Part shown: piece by piece, positions 42,976-51,779 of the stretch
How the letters are laid out: every line of letters starts with the position of its first letter
Numbering within the stretch: the first letter of the stretch is position 1
Source: Caldithrix sp.
GTDB lineage: Bacteria; Zhuqueibacterota; Zhuqueibacteria; Thermofontimicrobiales; Sulfurfontimicrobiaceae
Reading direction: 5' to 3'
Assembly (NCBI GenBank): GCA_020722815.1
Contig: DYKB01000038.1
Location: forward strand, 1-61,672
Length of the DNA: 61,672 bases
Program-made: the position numbers and the translations under genes
The notes under the pieces: generated by a model
Database searches by the model: none
Told to the model about the DNA's origin: nothing
What the model saw: the letters and a program-made list of their open reading frames with translations, nothing else

Positions 42976-43708
42976 AAATATATGGTCCGATATTTACAAA
43001 ATTCATTCGTACCAAATCGATTTTCGTGCAAATTTAACCATCCCGGCATTATGTCAATTTATGCAGGAATCGGCCTGGAAACATGCTGAAAGTTTTAAAG
43101 CCGGGTTTTCACATCTGGGACAAAAAAATCTGGCCTGGGTTCTGTTGCGGCAACGAATTAAAATAGAAAAATTCCCGAAATGGGGTGATACCATTCAGGT
43201 AACCACCTGGCCGGCGGGTAAGTATCGTCTATTTTATTATCGTGACTTTAAAATTACAAATGCTCAAAATGAGACTTTAGGCATTGCAACCACTGTTTGG
43301 TTAATTATTGACATTCTACAAAGAAGACCGCAGCGGATGAATTTTGAATTTGAGAAGGAATTTGAACAATCCGTGTCGATTTTTCCGAAACGCCTGGATA
43401 AACTGGAAGTCTTCGAAGCTGGTACATTCTCAAACCTCTTTCAGGTCGGTTATCGCGATCTGGATATAAATGAACACGTCAATAATGTGCGTTATCTGGA
43501 ATGGATTCTGGAGAGTTTTTCGATTAATTTTTATAAAAGTCATTATTTAAATGATCTGGAAATCAATTATATAAATGAAGCGCTTTATAATGATAAAATT
43601 AAGTGCTTTTTGACTCAAAATGGTAACAATCAATTTTTACACACGATTCAACGGGAAGCTGATGGCAAAGAAATTTGTCGGGCGAAGACCCTCTGGCAAA
43701 ATATATAA
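42965..43708 (+). CDS. acyl-ACP thioesterase (FatA/FatB-like)
   Basis: The 247-residue double hot-dog protein has IHSYQIDFRANLTIPALCQFMQ, then NLAWVLLRQRIKIEKFPKWGD, TWPAGKYRLFYYRDF and, in the second half, YRDLDINEHVNNVRYLEWIL with the conserved Asn/His catalytic region. It matches PF01643. It would release free fatty acid from acyl-ACP in the cytoplasm. The ATG at 42965 follows GGAG; a GTG at 42956 is in frame. It overlaps galU by 11 bases, so the two are translationally coupled, an unusual pairing. Confidence 0.88.
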   Translation: MEIKNIWSDIYKIHSYQIDFRANLTIPALCQFMQESAWKHAESFKAGFSHLGQKNLAWVLLRQRIKIEKFPKWGDTIQVTTWPAGKYRLFYYRDFKITNAQNETLGIATTVWLIIDILQRRPQRMNFEFEKEFEQSVSIFPKRLDKLEVFEAGTFSNLFQVGYRDLDINEHVNNVRYLEWILESFSINFYKSHYLNDLEINYINEALYNDKIKCFLTQNGNNQFLHTIQREADGKEICRAKTLWQNI

Positions 43709-43713
43709 AAAAA

Positions 43714-44493
43714 TCACCACAAAATCGACTCCACCAGCCGAATCCGATCCGCCTTTAAATTCTCCAGCGGATTGCTCCCCCAATGACGGGGGTGCGAGAG
43801 CATATAGATAATGCGATATTTTTCCATGGCTTCAAAAGGAGAAACGGGGTAATAAAACTGCGGATAGGGCCGATCACTTAAATAAATATCACTATTTTTC
43901 ATATAAATGGGATCATAGGCCTCCGCCAGAATTCGCGCCCGTTGCCGCAGTTTCTCGTCCTGCAAAATTTCCTGATTTAAAATATCCAGCTTTCGATTTA
44001 CAAAATCCCCATGCGCAGCAACATGATAAACTTTAATATGGGTTTGATACTCGAATTGGGATAAATTTTTCAGAAATAATTCTCCAATTTCGGAAAAATG
44101 TGGCAATACCTCTTCCCTCGATTTAATATGGTTTGTTTTGCAAAAAGTCGCCATCTCCTCATAGTGGTAGCCCACTTCACTGCCAAATTCATGGATCTGC
44201 CGCATGAACATCTCATCCATTGTAATCAATCGAAAAAAGTAAGTGGTTTTAATTTGATAATACTGTTCAATGGCAAAGAAAAGCTTTGCGGTATTAAGGT
44301 CGGTATCGATATCATGGCGGATGATGAGATATTTTGCGGCGGGATCAAGTTCTTGCGACTGTATTTTTTCATAAAACTGCACCATTGTCAAATGCTGAAA
44401 GCCGACATCGATTGATTGTTTAAGTAACTGTTCATATTCTGACAGCCGACTGGGCATCAGGTAGTCCGAATAAATCCGATCAATTATTTGCAT
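43714..44493 (-). CDS. polysaccharide-deacetylase-like protein
   Basis: The 259-residue protein has features of the NodB fold: LIIRHDIDTD (His60, Asp61, Asp63) at the first metal-site strand, GSEVGYHYEE (His110, Glu112) and a late MLSHPRHWG. The third conserved metal histidine of classical NodB enzymes is not evident to me in the usual HSxxH form. No signal peptide is seen, so it appears cytoplasmic. Its start directly follows the stop of the GNAT-like gene (TAGATG), with GGAGGTGG inside the upstream gene as its ribosome site. The two are a coupled pair. Substrate unknown. Confidence 0.7.
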   Translation of the reverse strand: MQIIDRIYSDYLMPSRLSEYEQLLKQSIDVGFQHLTMVQFYEKIQSQELDPAAKYLIIRHDIDTDLNTAKLFFAIEQYYQIKTTYFFRLITMDEMFMRQIHEFGSEVGYHYEEMATFCKTNHIKSREEVLPHFSEIGELFLKNLSQFEYQTHIKVYHVAAHGDFVNRKLDILNQEILQDEKLRQRARILAEAYDPIYMKNSDIYLSDRPYPQFYYPVSPFEAMEKYRIIYMLSHPRHWGSNPLENLKADRIRLVESILW

Positions 44494-45201
44494 CTATTCA
44501 ATCCACCTCCATTTGACAATATGCGGCTTAAAACCATTTTTTTCTTTAAATTGTCGCAGGCCTTCACTGGCGCCAAAATAGGTATCGTAAGTGAAATATT
44601 TTACGCTTGGCATCGTGAACAATTTTTCCACAATTCGCGTGATTAACAGGTACATAGTTCCATCATTTAAGGTCTGGTGATGACCTAACAAAGTAATCAC
44701 CATCGCGACCTCGCCAGCGGCCATTACCCAACAATAAGCGTGTAATTTTCCTTTGGCGTCGACTACACCAAAATAGAGATAATCCGGATTGGCCTCATAA
44801 TGGGTCGGTTTAATTTGATATACGGGCTCCATCTGCTTCCCCTGCCGAATCGGGGCGGAAGTGTTAATTTCGTAAATATCATCAAGATATTGATTGCGAT
44901 CAATTAATTTCAATTGATAGCCCCGACTGAGCGCCTTACGGGCATAATAGGCAGCAGAATTTTTACCGTTGATGGTGTTAAGATACTCTTCAAAACTGTT
45001 AAAATCACACAATCGAATCACTTCAACGCCAATGCTTTTATTTTTAATTACTTTTAACCGTGGATGTGGTTTGGTAAAATAGTCAAAAAATTCACGACCA
45101 TGAATTTTATCCTGGCATTTCATGTGCAGTGTTACGCGTGGAAGTTGCATGATTTGAGTAATAGTTTTTAAAAGCTTCATAATTTGGTTCATTCGTTTCA
45201 C
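44494..45201 (-). CDS. GNAT/FemAB-like hypothetical protein
   Basis: The 235-residue protein has an N-acyltransferase-like second half: YFGVVDAKGKLHAYCWVMAAGE (central strands), a NDGTMYLLITRIVEKLF helix, and YDTYFGASEGLRQFKEKNGFKP, which is a typical GNAT ending. The first half is basic, with NSAAYYARKALSRGYQLKLI resembling FemAB-like proteins. Start uncertain: GTG at 45201 or ATG at 45192 or 45180. It is coupled to the deacetylase-like gene. I do not recognise a named family. Confidence 0.6.
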   Translation of the reverse strand: MKRMNQIMKLLKTITQIMQLPRVTLHMKCQDKIHGREFFDYFTKPHPRLKVIKNKSIGVEVIRLCDFNSFEEYLNTINGKNSAAYYARKALSRGYQLKLIDRNQYLDDIYEINTSAPIRQGKQMEPVYQIKPTHYEANPDYLYFGVVDAKGKLHAYCWVMAAGEVAMVITLLGHHQTLNDGTMYLLITRIVEKLFTMPSVKYFTYDTYFGASEGLRQFKEKNGFKPHIVKWRWIE

Positions 45202-45503
45202 GAAGATGATTGAGCTTGAATCATTTTATTAAACCGGAACATCGTATATAGCTTAAGATATGAATATAATGATATTTTTTGAGTTGATCAAGTTCTTTTT
45301 CGAACACTGGCTACCCAAAATTTTTATCATAACTTTCTTTCCTAAACCAGCCGAATTGACGTCATTTTACGCATCACGAATCACGCATGACGATTTTCTG
45401 ACCACTCCCCCTTGACCTGATGAAAGCTTTTCTGTTTCGCAGGCCACTAAATTATGACAATTCTTAAAAATAATCCTTGCATTTTATTGAAATTATATTA
45501 TAT

Positions 45504-45534
45504 TTCGCATATACGAATAATTCGTATATACGAA
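45504..45534. promoter_or_regulatory. duplicated palindromic operator upstream of TonB receptor
   Basis: TTCGCATATACGAA (45504-45517) and TTCGTATATACGAA (45521-45534) are two 14-bp palindromic boxes, centre to centre 17 bp. The half-sites between them also form a perfect 19-bp palindrome (45510-45528). A candidate -35, TTGAAA at 45487-45492, places the -10 inside the first box. The MarR-family gene that closes this operon is the natural candidate to bind them. Confidence 0.7.
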
Positions 45535-45603
45535 GTAATTCCTATATTCATACTTCATTAATTTAATCACCTGTATTCATCACCTCATCAAAAGGAGGAA
45601 AAA

Positions 45604-47787
45604 ATGTTAAACTTCTCAGACAAAGGATTCGGTAAACTTCAATTAACAAATGTGAAACGAATTTTGGTACTGATTGTCTTGATTTTTTCGGGCTTAATGA
45701 CAACGGGATACACGCAGGAGTTCGGCGTGATCAGCGGTAAAGTATTGGATATATCCGATAATAGCCCGCTGCCAAATGCCAATGTTTTTTTAGTCGGTAC
45801 ACAACGCGGGGCAGCCACCGATAAAAATGGGAAATTTATTATCAATCGCGTACCGGTTGGTGAATATCAATTAAAGGTTACCTATTTGGGTTATGAACCT
45901 GCCATCAAAAAGGTAATTGTCCATTCAGGAGAAGAAATCTCTTTTGAATTTAAGTTACGTGAAGACTTTTTTCAAACACAACAGGTCGTTGTTACCGCAA
46001 CCAGAACCCAGAAATTATTGGAAGAAGTGCCGGTTGTAACCGAACTCATCAGCACCGAAGAAATTGAAGAAAAAGGCGCCGAAGACCTTTCCGACATTCT
46101 CGAGGATCGACCGGGCATTTCGATTGAATCCGGCTCGGCTGGTGAAAGATTTCTTTATATGAACGGGGTAGACAGTAAGCGCATCCTGCTGCTGGTGGAT
46201 AATGTACCGGTCTCAGGCAAATTAAATAATCGAAATCAGTTAAATTTGGTGGATGCCGATAAAATTGATCATATTGAAATCGTGAAAGGACCGGGTTCTG
46301 CGCTTTATGGAAATGATGCCATGGGAGGGGTCATTAATGTCATCACCAAAGGCTTTTCTGATGGTTACAAAATTCAGGCAAATGGCCGCATGGGATCAAA
46401 AGACTTGTATAGCGGGAACTTTTCCTTTTCCGGAAAGAATAAAGGTTTAAATTATACTTTTAATGTGGATCATCTCCGTGAAGGATTTGACAAGGGTTCA
46501 ACAGAAATCGATGTAAAAGAAAACCAAACCCGCAGTGCTGATGGCAAAATTCGTTTCCAATCAACAATATTAGGTGGCCTCGAGTTGAGGGGTGAATACC
46601 GGGAAGATAAACAGCTTTCTGAATCTGCATTTATGGGCGGATTGAGTGACAATGAAAGTAAAATTAAAAATAAAAATACAAGCCTCGTCTGGAATCGAAA
46701 TATAACCGATAAATTCAATCTTTCCTTAACCGGATTCTATACGGACAACTTGCGAAGCTATCAATCGGCCCGACGGAATTCAACCCGCCCGGCTTCAATA
46801 GATACGACGACAGATAATATTTTGGGATTTAAATCAAATTTTGCTTACACTCCCCTTAAAACCTTAAAGCTTGATTTTGGATTTGATTATTCCAGCAATG
46901 ACTATGAAAATGAGCGACTCACGGCAACCAAAAATCGCCAGCAAACAGGATTTTTCTCCCAAATTGAGCTGAATTTTATCAAAAATCTCAGTTTTAATCT
47001 GGGAGCACGATATGACAAAATAACAGATTTAACCGGCTATTTCAGTCCCCGAATGAGCGCTATGTATGATTTTCCTTTTGGATTGAAAATTCGGGGCTCA
47101 TGGGGAAATGGTTTTCGGGCGCCGTCATTTATCGAGTTGTACAGCGATTTTCCAATGCCAATCCCTGGAATGCCGTTACGAGTGGTCGGTAATCCCGATT
47201 TAAAGCCCGAAAAATCAACCGGTGGCAATCTAGGTTTTGAATATTTATGGAACTCCCGGATACTCGTCAATACAACTTTTTTTCAAAATCAATTTACCGA
47301 TATGATTGTGGATTATCAGCCTCAAAAATTTACGTACAGTTATCTAAATGTTGAGAGTGCCACTTTTCGGGGAGTCGAACTTCAAACACGATTTTATCTA
47401 ATGAACAATTTAACGACAACTTTATCTTATAATTTCACCGATATTTCCCAGAAAGATGAAGATATCGCTTTTTCAAAAATTTCACCGCATACCGCGGCTT
47501 TACGATTGACTTATCGCCTGTTTAAAAACCGGTTGAAATTTTCATTGCGCGATCAATTTTTCAGTGAGCGCGATATTCTGATTGTATCAGGTCAAACAGG
47601 TAATTTTACGAAAGATAAAAAGACGGCATTTAATCTTGTAGATCTGACCGCAACATTAAAATTTTCTAAAATGTTAAGTCTTCGATTAGGGGGAACCAAT
47701 TTAACTGATTTTAAAGATGATGAATATGGCCCCTATATTGGACGACGCATTTTTATGGGCCTTAGTACAACATTTGAAAAGGATTAA
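45604..47787 (+). CDS. TonB-dependent outer-membrane receptor
   Basis: The 727-residue protein has a signal sequence (IFSGLMTTGYTQ), a carboxypeptidase-regulatory-like domain (about 40-120: ISGKVLDISDNSPLPNANVF), a plug domain (VVVTATRTQKLLEEVPVVTEL, then IVKGPGSALYGNDAMGGVIN) and a beta-barrel ending MGLSTTFEKD. The TonB box may be QVVVTATR. A strong GGAGG lies before the ATG. The barrel resembles the siderophore/cobalamin/colicin receptor class, but the ligand is not evident. The adjacent MarR gene and the upstream palindromes suggest ligand-responsive control rather than the usual Fur site. Confidence 0.93.
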   Translation: MLNFSDKGFGKLQLTNVKRILVLIVLIFSGLMTTGYTQEFGVISGKVLDISDNSPLPNANVFLVGTQRGAATDKNGKFIINRVPVGEYQLKVTYLGYEPAIKKVIVHSGEEISFEFKLREDFFQTQQVVVTATRTQKLLEEVPVVTELISTEEIEEKGAEDLSDILEDRPGISIESGSAGERFLYMNGVDSKRILLLVDNVPVSGKLNNRNQLNLVDADKIDHIEIVKGPGSALYGNDAMGGVINVITKGFSDGYKIQANGRMGSKDLYSGNFSFSGKNKGLNYTFNVDHLREGFDKGSTEIDVKENQTRSADGKIRFQSTILGGLELRGEYREDKQLSESAFMGGLSDNESKIKNKNTSLVWNRNITDKFNLSLTGFYTDNLRSYQSARRNSTRPASIDTTTDNILGFKSNFAYTPLKTLKLDFGFDYSSNDYENERLTATKNRQQTGFFSQIELNFIKNLSFNLGARYDKITDLTGYFSPRMSAMYDFPFGLKIRGSWGNGFRAPSFIELYSDFPMPIPGMPLRVVGNPDLKPEKSTGGNLGFEYLWNSRILVNTTFFQNQFTDMIVDYQPQKFTYSYLNVESATFRGVELQTRFYLMNNLTTTLSYNFTDISQKDEDIAFSKISPHTAALRLTYRLFKNRLKFSLRDQFFSERDILIVSGQTGNFTKDKKTAFNLVDLTATLKFSKMLSLRLGGTNLTDFKDDEYGPYIGRRIFMGLSTTFEKD

Positions 47788-47792
47788 AAAAA

Positions 47793-48248
47793 ATGAACGA
47801 AGCCAGAAAGTTAGCCGAAATGGCGCCGAAAATCATGAATGCCTTCCATGATTTGGGCCGTCAACATCCCGCGGGCGAAAGATTATCCATGCGACAATTT
47901 CAGGCACTTATCATTTTATATGCCAGCGGACAGTTGACGCTTTCACAATTTTGCGAAAAACTAAGTCTGGCCCCCTCCACCGGAACAGAATTGGTTAATC
48001 GCATGATTGAGTTGGGATTCATCGAGAAGGGTGCTGAAAAAAGGGACCAACGCCTGGCAACACTTTCGGTTTCGTTAAAAGGAATTGAATTATTAAAACA
48101 GCGACGGGAAGCATTAACAGAGATGTTTACTAAATTTTTGGGGCCATTTAATGCTGAGGATCGACTCCAGTTCGTCTCCTGTTTTGAAAAGGTGTGGGAA
48201 TTGATTGCAAAATATCAGTCCGGAAAAAGTGACGAAAAAGGAAAATAA
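47793..48248 (+). CDS. MarR family transcriptional regulator
   Basis: The 151-residue protein has the winged-helix pattern LSMRQFQALIILYASGQLTL, EKLSLAPSTGTELVNRMIEL (recognition helix) and the wing EKRDQRLATLSVSLKG, flanked by dimerisation helices. It begins five bases after the TonB receptor stop, so it is in the same operon and likely autoregulates it via the 45504-45534 sites. No cysteine sensor of the OhrR type is apparent near the N-terminus. Confidence 0.93.
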   Translation: MNEARKLAEMAPKIMNAFHDLGRQHPAGERLSMRQFQALIILYASGQLTLSQFCEKLSLAPSTGTELVNRMIELGFIEKGAEKRDQRLATLSVSLKGIELLKQRREALTEMFTKFLGPFNAEDRLQFVSCFEKVWELIAKYQSGKSDEKGK

Positions 48249-48340
48249 GATGAATCCAATTTTACTAGCGGGTACACGTATGGTGATTTCGATTTAAAAA
48301 TGACGCAAAAATAAACGTCACACCAGGACTGCACCGCTAT

Positions 48341-49735
48341 TCACAATTGGCTGATCTCTGGAGGGTAATCGCTTTTATTACAGGGGGATGACTCATTATG
48401 CTTCGCGGATTCCACCAGTTTGGGAAAAATTAATCGAACAATCATCCCACGGGGTTTTCGGGTAACCATTTCAATACTCCCCCCATGCGCTTCCATGATT
48501 TTTTTACATAAACTCAGTCCCAAACCATATCCCCCGGTCTTTTTTGATCGGGACTTATCAACCCGATAAAAAGGTTCAAATAAATATGGAAGATGCTCTG
48601 CTGAAACCCCAATTCCATCATCTTGAATTTCAATAATGACCATCTGCTCCATTTCACTAACAGTAACTTCAATTGGATGACTATCCGGTTGGGAATATTT
48701 CAAGGCATTTTCAAAAATATTTTTTAATACAATCTTAATCCGCTCCATATCAATACTTAATTTATTAATAGAAGGAGATCTGATAAATTTGATTCCTGGA
48801 GATTGGTCTTGATAATTATCGGCTACCTGTTGAATAACGTTAACAATATCAGAAGGTTCTAACGCTAATTTTCCATGCCCGCCCTTTAGTCGTTCCGTTT
48901 CTAAAATTTCAGTGATCATCTGCTCCATTTCATTCAAATCCTCATGAATGCTTTGCCGATCTTTCGCTTCAGGAAAAAATTCAAGCGCCACTTTCATCCG
49001 GGTGATGGGCGAACGGAGCTCATGACTTACATCCAAAAGCAATTGGTCCCGGGCATGGAACATCTCCTGGATACGACGTGTCATATTATTGAAAGACCGC
49101 GATAATTCTCCCAGTTCATCCTCACTTTTAACCGGAATATAATGATTGAAATTGGCCTGACTTACCTGCAGGACCCCCTGTTTCAGCCATTTAATTGGCT
49201 TTAAAATACGTTGAATGGCCCAATAACTTATCAAAAATGTCAAACCAAGGCAAAGAAACAACAAAATCACCCGCTTTTCATGATTATCAAAAAAAGTAGC
49301 GTGATTAATTCCAAAAATAAATTGGCTGCCATCCGGATGATGATATTCAAAAAGTTGATAACCAAGCCATCGGGGCGTCAAGGAACCCGTTCGATGACGT
49401 CGAATCAACCCACGCTTTAGCTCGGTTATCTTTCCCGTGGACCAATTAAATTTATCACTCAGATAGGCAATTTGAAAATCATAACTTTTGGCAATTTCAC
49501 GGGCACGCAGCGTATCAGGTGGATTCCCGATGTCCTGAACAAGATAGTGGATATAATTTTCCATATTTTTTCGAATAACGTCATGAACACGTGGATTTGT
49601 TTGGGTCCGTAAAAAAATACCAATAATCAAAAACACCAGAAATCCAGTACCGAGCAGCACGAGAAAAAGTTTGAAAAAAATCGATAATTTAAATTTTTTA
49701 AAAAATTCTGTTAATTTAATCTTCGTCAACTTCAT
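48341..49735 (-). CDS. CpxA-like sensor histidine kinase
   Basis: The 464-residue protein has a first span (FFKLFLVLLGTGFLVFLIIGIF), a periplasmic domain of about 110 residues, a second span (about 155-175), a HAMP domain (RILKPIKWLKQGVLQ to MTRRIQEM), a HisKA domain with LDVSHELRSPITRMK (His238), and an ATPase domain (NIFENALKYS, DDGIGVSAEHL, GGYGLGLSLCKKIM). The open frame runs upstream to 49798, but the ATG at 49735 gives a 20-bp overlap with the regulator gene and a standard N-terminus. It is the last gene of a Cpx-like operon. Confidence 0.92.
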   Translation of the reverse strand: MKLTKIKLTEFFKKFKLSIFFKLFLVLLGTGFLVFLIIGIFLRTQTNPRVHDVIRKNMENYIHYLVQDIGNPPDTLRAREIAKSYDFQIAYLSDKFNWSTGKITELKRGLIRRHRTGSLTPRWLGYQLFEYHHPDGSQFIFGINHATFFDNHEKRVILLFLCLGLTFLISYWAIQRILKPIKWLKQGVLQVSQANFNHYIPVKSEDELGELSRSFNNMTRRIQEMFHARDQLLLDVSHELRSPITRMKVALEFFPEAKDRQSIHEDLNEMEQMITEILETERLKGGHGKLALEPSDIVNVIQQVADNYQDQSPGIKFIRSPSINKLSIDMERIKIVLKNIFENALKYSQPDSHPIEVTVSEMEQMVIIEIQDDGIGVSAEHLPYLFEPFYRVDKSRSKKTGGYGLGLSLCKKIMEAHGGSIEMVTRKPRGMIVRLIFPKLVESAKHNESSPCNKSDYPPEISQL

Positions 49736-50414
49736 CTCCAATAAATTTATACCCTTTGCCCCAGATTGTCCGAAAGAAGCGCGGATTTTTGGGATCATCC
49801 TTTAATTTTTGGCGTAATCGACTCACCAGCACATCCACTGTACGATTAAAGGCTTCCCAGTCCATGTCATGCGTCCGTTCCATGATGCGATCACGGGTCA
49901 TGACCTTGCCCGGATTTCTGGCAAACAGCGCCAGCACTTCAAACTCCATGGTGGTCAATTCAATTTTTTCACCAGCCAACATCACAACTTGTTTGTCCAG
50001 ATCGATTAACAAATCTCCAAATTTAACCCGGTCTGATTTCCCCCGTTCCTTCACCCGTCTCAGGATTGATTGGATTCGTGCCGCCAGTTCCCGTGGTTCA
50101 AATGGCTTGGGGAGATAATCATCTGCCCCTAATTCAAGCCCCACGATGCGATCCGTCACCTCGCCTCGTGCCGTTAACATTAAAATCGGGACATCATGCA
50201 CTTTACGGATTCGTTTACAGACCTCAAAGCCATCCATTCCGGGCAGCATTAGGTCGAGAATGATAATATCCGGCAGATTTTTCTCCAACATTTCAAGGCC
50301 ATCTTCTGGTTGCGTAACAGATTGAACTGAAAGGCCAAATCGAGCCAGATATTCTTTTAACAAGGCATTTAATTTTTCATCGTCATCGATGACTAATATA
50401 TTTTTATTCACCAA
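49716..50414 (-). CDS. CpxR-like OmpR-family response regulator
   Basis: The 232-residue protein has a receiver domain (ILVIDDDEKLN, acidic pocket; phosphoacceptor Asp54 in IILDLMLPGMDG; MLTARGE; LPKPFEPRELAARI) and a winged-helix DNA-binding domain (ELTTMEFEVLALFARNPGKVM, RTVDVLVSRLRQKL, IRTIWGKGYKF-like ending). The neighbours, a kinase and a CpxP-like protein, suggest envelope-stress control. It may bind the GTAAA repeats at 51780-51794. Confidence 0.93.
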   Translation of the reverse strand: MVNKNILVIDDDEKLNALLKEYLARFGLSVQSVTQPEDGLEMLEKNLPDIIILDLMLPGMDGFEVCKRIRKVHDVPILMLTARGEVTDRIVGLELGADDYLPKPFEPRELAARIQSILRRVKERGKSDRVKFGDLLIDLDKQVVMLAGEKIELTTMEFEVLALFARNPGKVMTRDRIMERTHDMDWEAFNRTVDVLVSRLRQKLKDDPKNPRFFRTIWGKGYKFIGDEVDED

Positions 50415-50498
50415 TTCCCTCCGGGATAATTTTGGTTAACAATTGATCTCGGGTAATCGACTTCATAAAACTGATTCGAAGTAAATTAAAACGGAAAG

Positions 50499-51026
50499 CT
50501 AAACTTTTGAAAATTGATAAGTCCATTTTCCTTTTTGAACCAGCGCAAAATATCCACCCTGCGAAATTCCTTTCACAAGTTCGGTTTCCTGAAGATGATG
50601 ATCGCTCACGGACAAAACACCATTTCTTTTCAATATCCGATTAAACTCCTGTATCACCCTATCCGGTTCGTTCAGATGATGAAAAGTATCATAAAATAAA
50701 ATTATATCGATACTCTGATCTGGTAATCCTGTTTTACCATCCGATTGGAGGGTTTTAATATTTGTCAACCCTGTTTGGGCAGCCTTTTGCTGAACCGACT
50801 GAATCGCCAGCGGATGCATATCGAGTGCATATACCTTCCCACTTTCTCCAACTCGTCGGGCAGCCAGAATTGAATAGGTTCCCGGACCGCAACCAAAATC
50901 CAGCACCTGGGAACCAGACTGAAGATCAAGTTCATTCAAAATAAAATCACGTGAACGAAAGAAATCGCGTATCGTAAACATCAAGGACATCATTTTGAAA
51001 TGAAAATCAGATGATGCCTGTGCCAT
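50499..51026 (-). CDS. class I SAM-dependent methyltransferase
   Basis: The 175-residue protein has motif I VLDFGCGPGTYSILAARRVG, motif II region VYALDMHPLAIQSV, SDGKTGLPDQSIDIILFYDTFHHL (post-I/IV) and ILKRNGVLSVSDHH. It is a short Methyltransf_11-like enzyme with no recognised substrate-binding domain. It lies between the CpxP-like and CpxR-like genes, with gaps of 131 and 84 bp, so it is likely in the same transcript. Its part in stress response is unknown. Confidence 0.88.
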   Translation of the reverse strand: MAQASSDFHFKMMSLMFTIRDFFRSRDFILNELDLQSGSQVLDFGCGPGTYSILAARRVGESGKVYALDMHPLAIQSVQQKAAQTGLTNIKTLQSDGKTGLPDQSIDIILFYDTFHHLNEPDRVIQEFNRILKRNGVLSVSDHHLQETELVKGISQGGYFALVQKGKWTYQFSKV

Positions 51027-51157
51027 TTTATATCGCCTTTCAAATAATAACTTACAAAATCAGATAACCTGAATCAAGAACAATTTCGACCTGCAAATTT
51101 AAAAAAACTCGCAGGTCGATTGTCAGTTACTCAGTTTATTTTTAAATTGATAAATCA

Positions 51158-51613
51158 TCAACGTTTAAAATGATCATGAAATTCATTCATTTTGCTGGCC
51201 AGTTTCTCTCTTTGTACGGGTGTCAAAACCTTATGAAATTCGGCAAATTTGGAAATCATAAAACCACGCATTTCTTTAAATTGGGTTTCTTTGTCCTGAA
51301 AAAGCTGGTTCAAACGGGCTTCATCAACTGATTCGCCTTTTACCTGGCTCAGAACGGTCTCATACATCTGTTGATGGTCAACCTTGAAATCTTTTCGTTT
51401 CGCGAGAATTTCATCTTTAATCCGATTGACCTCCTTTTTCTGATTTTCATTTAAATCCAGTTCGCTTGAGAGTCTCTTGACGACCCACTCCGCCCGCTTC
51501 TCCGGTGAAGCGCGATGAAAAACACTGGCCCGTCGATGACACCCGGACATAAAAAAAGCGCCAACCACAAACGCAAAAAGCAATAAACCAACGACTAAAA
51601 TTTTGTGCGACAT
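51158..51613 (-). CDS. CpxP/Spy-like periplasmic lipoprotein
   Basis: The 151-residue protein has a lipobox FMSGC (Cys25), so unlike E. coli CpxP it is membrane-anchored. The body is helical with two LTxxQ-type motifs, LDLNENQKKEV and LTPVQREKL, the signature of Spy/CpxP proteins, which act as ATP-independent chaperones and, for CpxP, inhibit the sensor kinase. AAGGAG precedes the ATG. It is the first gene of the operon with the methyltransferase and two-component genes. Confidence 0.85.
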   Translation of the reverse strand: MSHKILVVGLLLFAFVVGAFFMSGCHRRASVFHRASPEKRAEWVVKRLSSELDLNENQKKEVNRIKDEILAKRKDFKVDHQQMYETVLSQVKGESVDEARLNQLFQDKETQFKEMRGFMISKFAEFHKVLTPVQREKLASKMNEFHDHFKR

Positions 51614-51779
51614 ATTAATTCTCCTTAGTTAATAATGAAAAATCAATTAGTTAAATTGTCTTGTAAAAATTAATTTCTGCATTATCTCATCTTCAATTAT
51701 TCAAACATTACATAATGCAATTTTTTTTATTCGACACTCCAAAGATACTCAGAAGAGATGAATCAACTATGTCGCAATT

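Noticed and set aside
48249..48389. Possible remnant of a membrane protein (NVTPGLHRYSQLA in one frame) after the MarR gene
   Set aside because: The segment vaguely recalls the start of heme A synthase, but it is too short, is frame-broken and overlaps the end of the histidine kinase gene; I cannot support a call.
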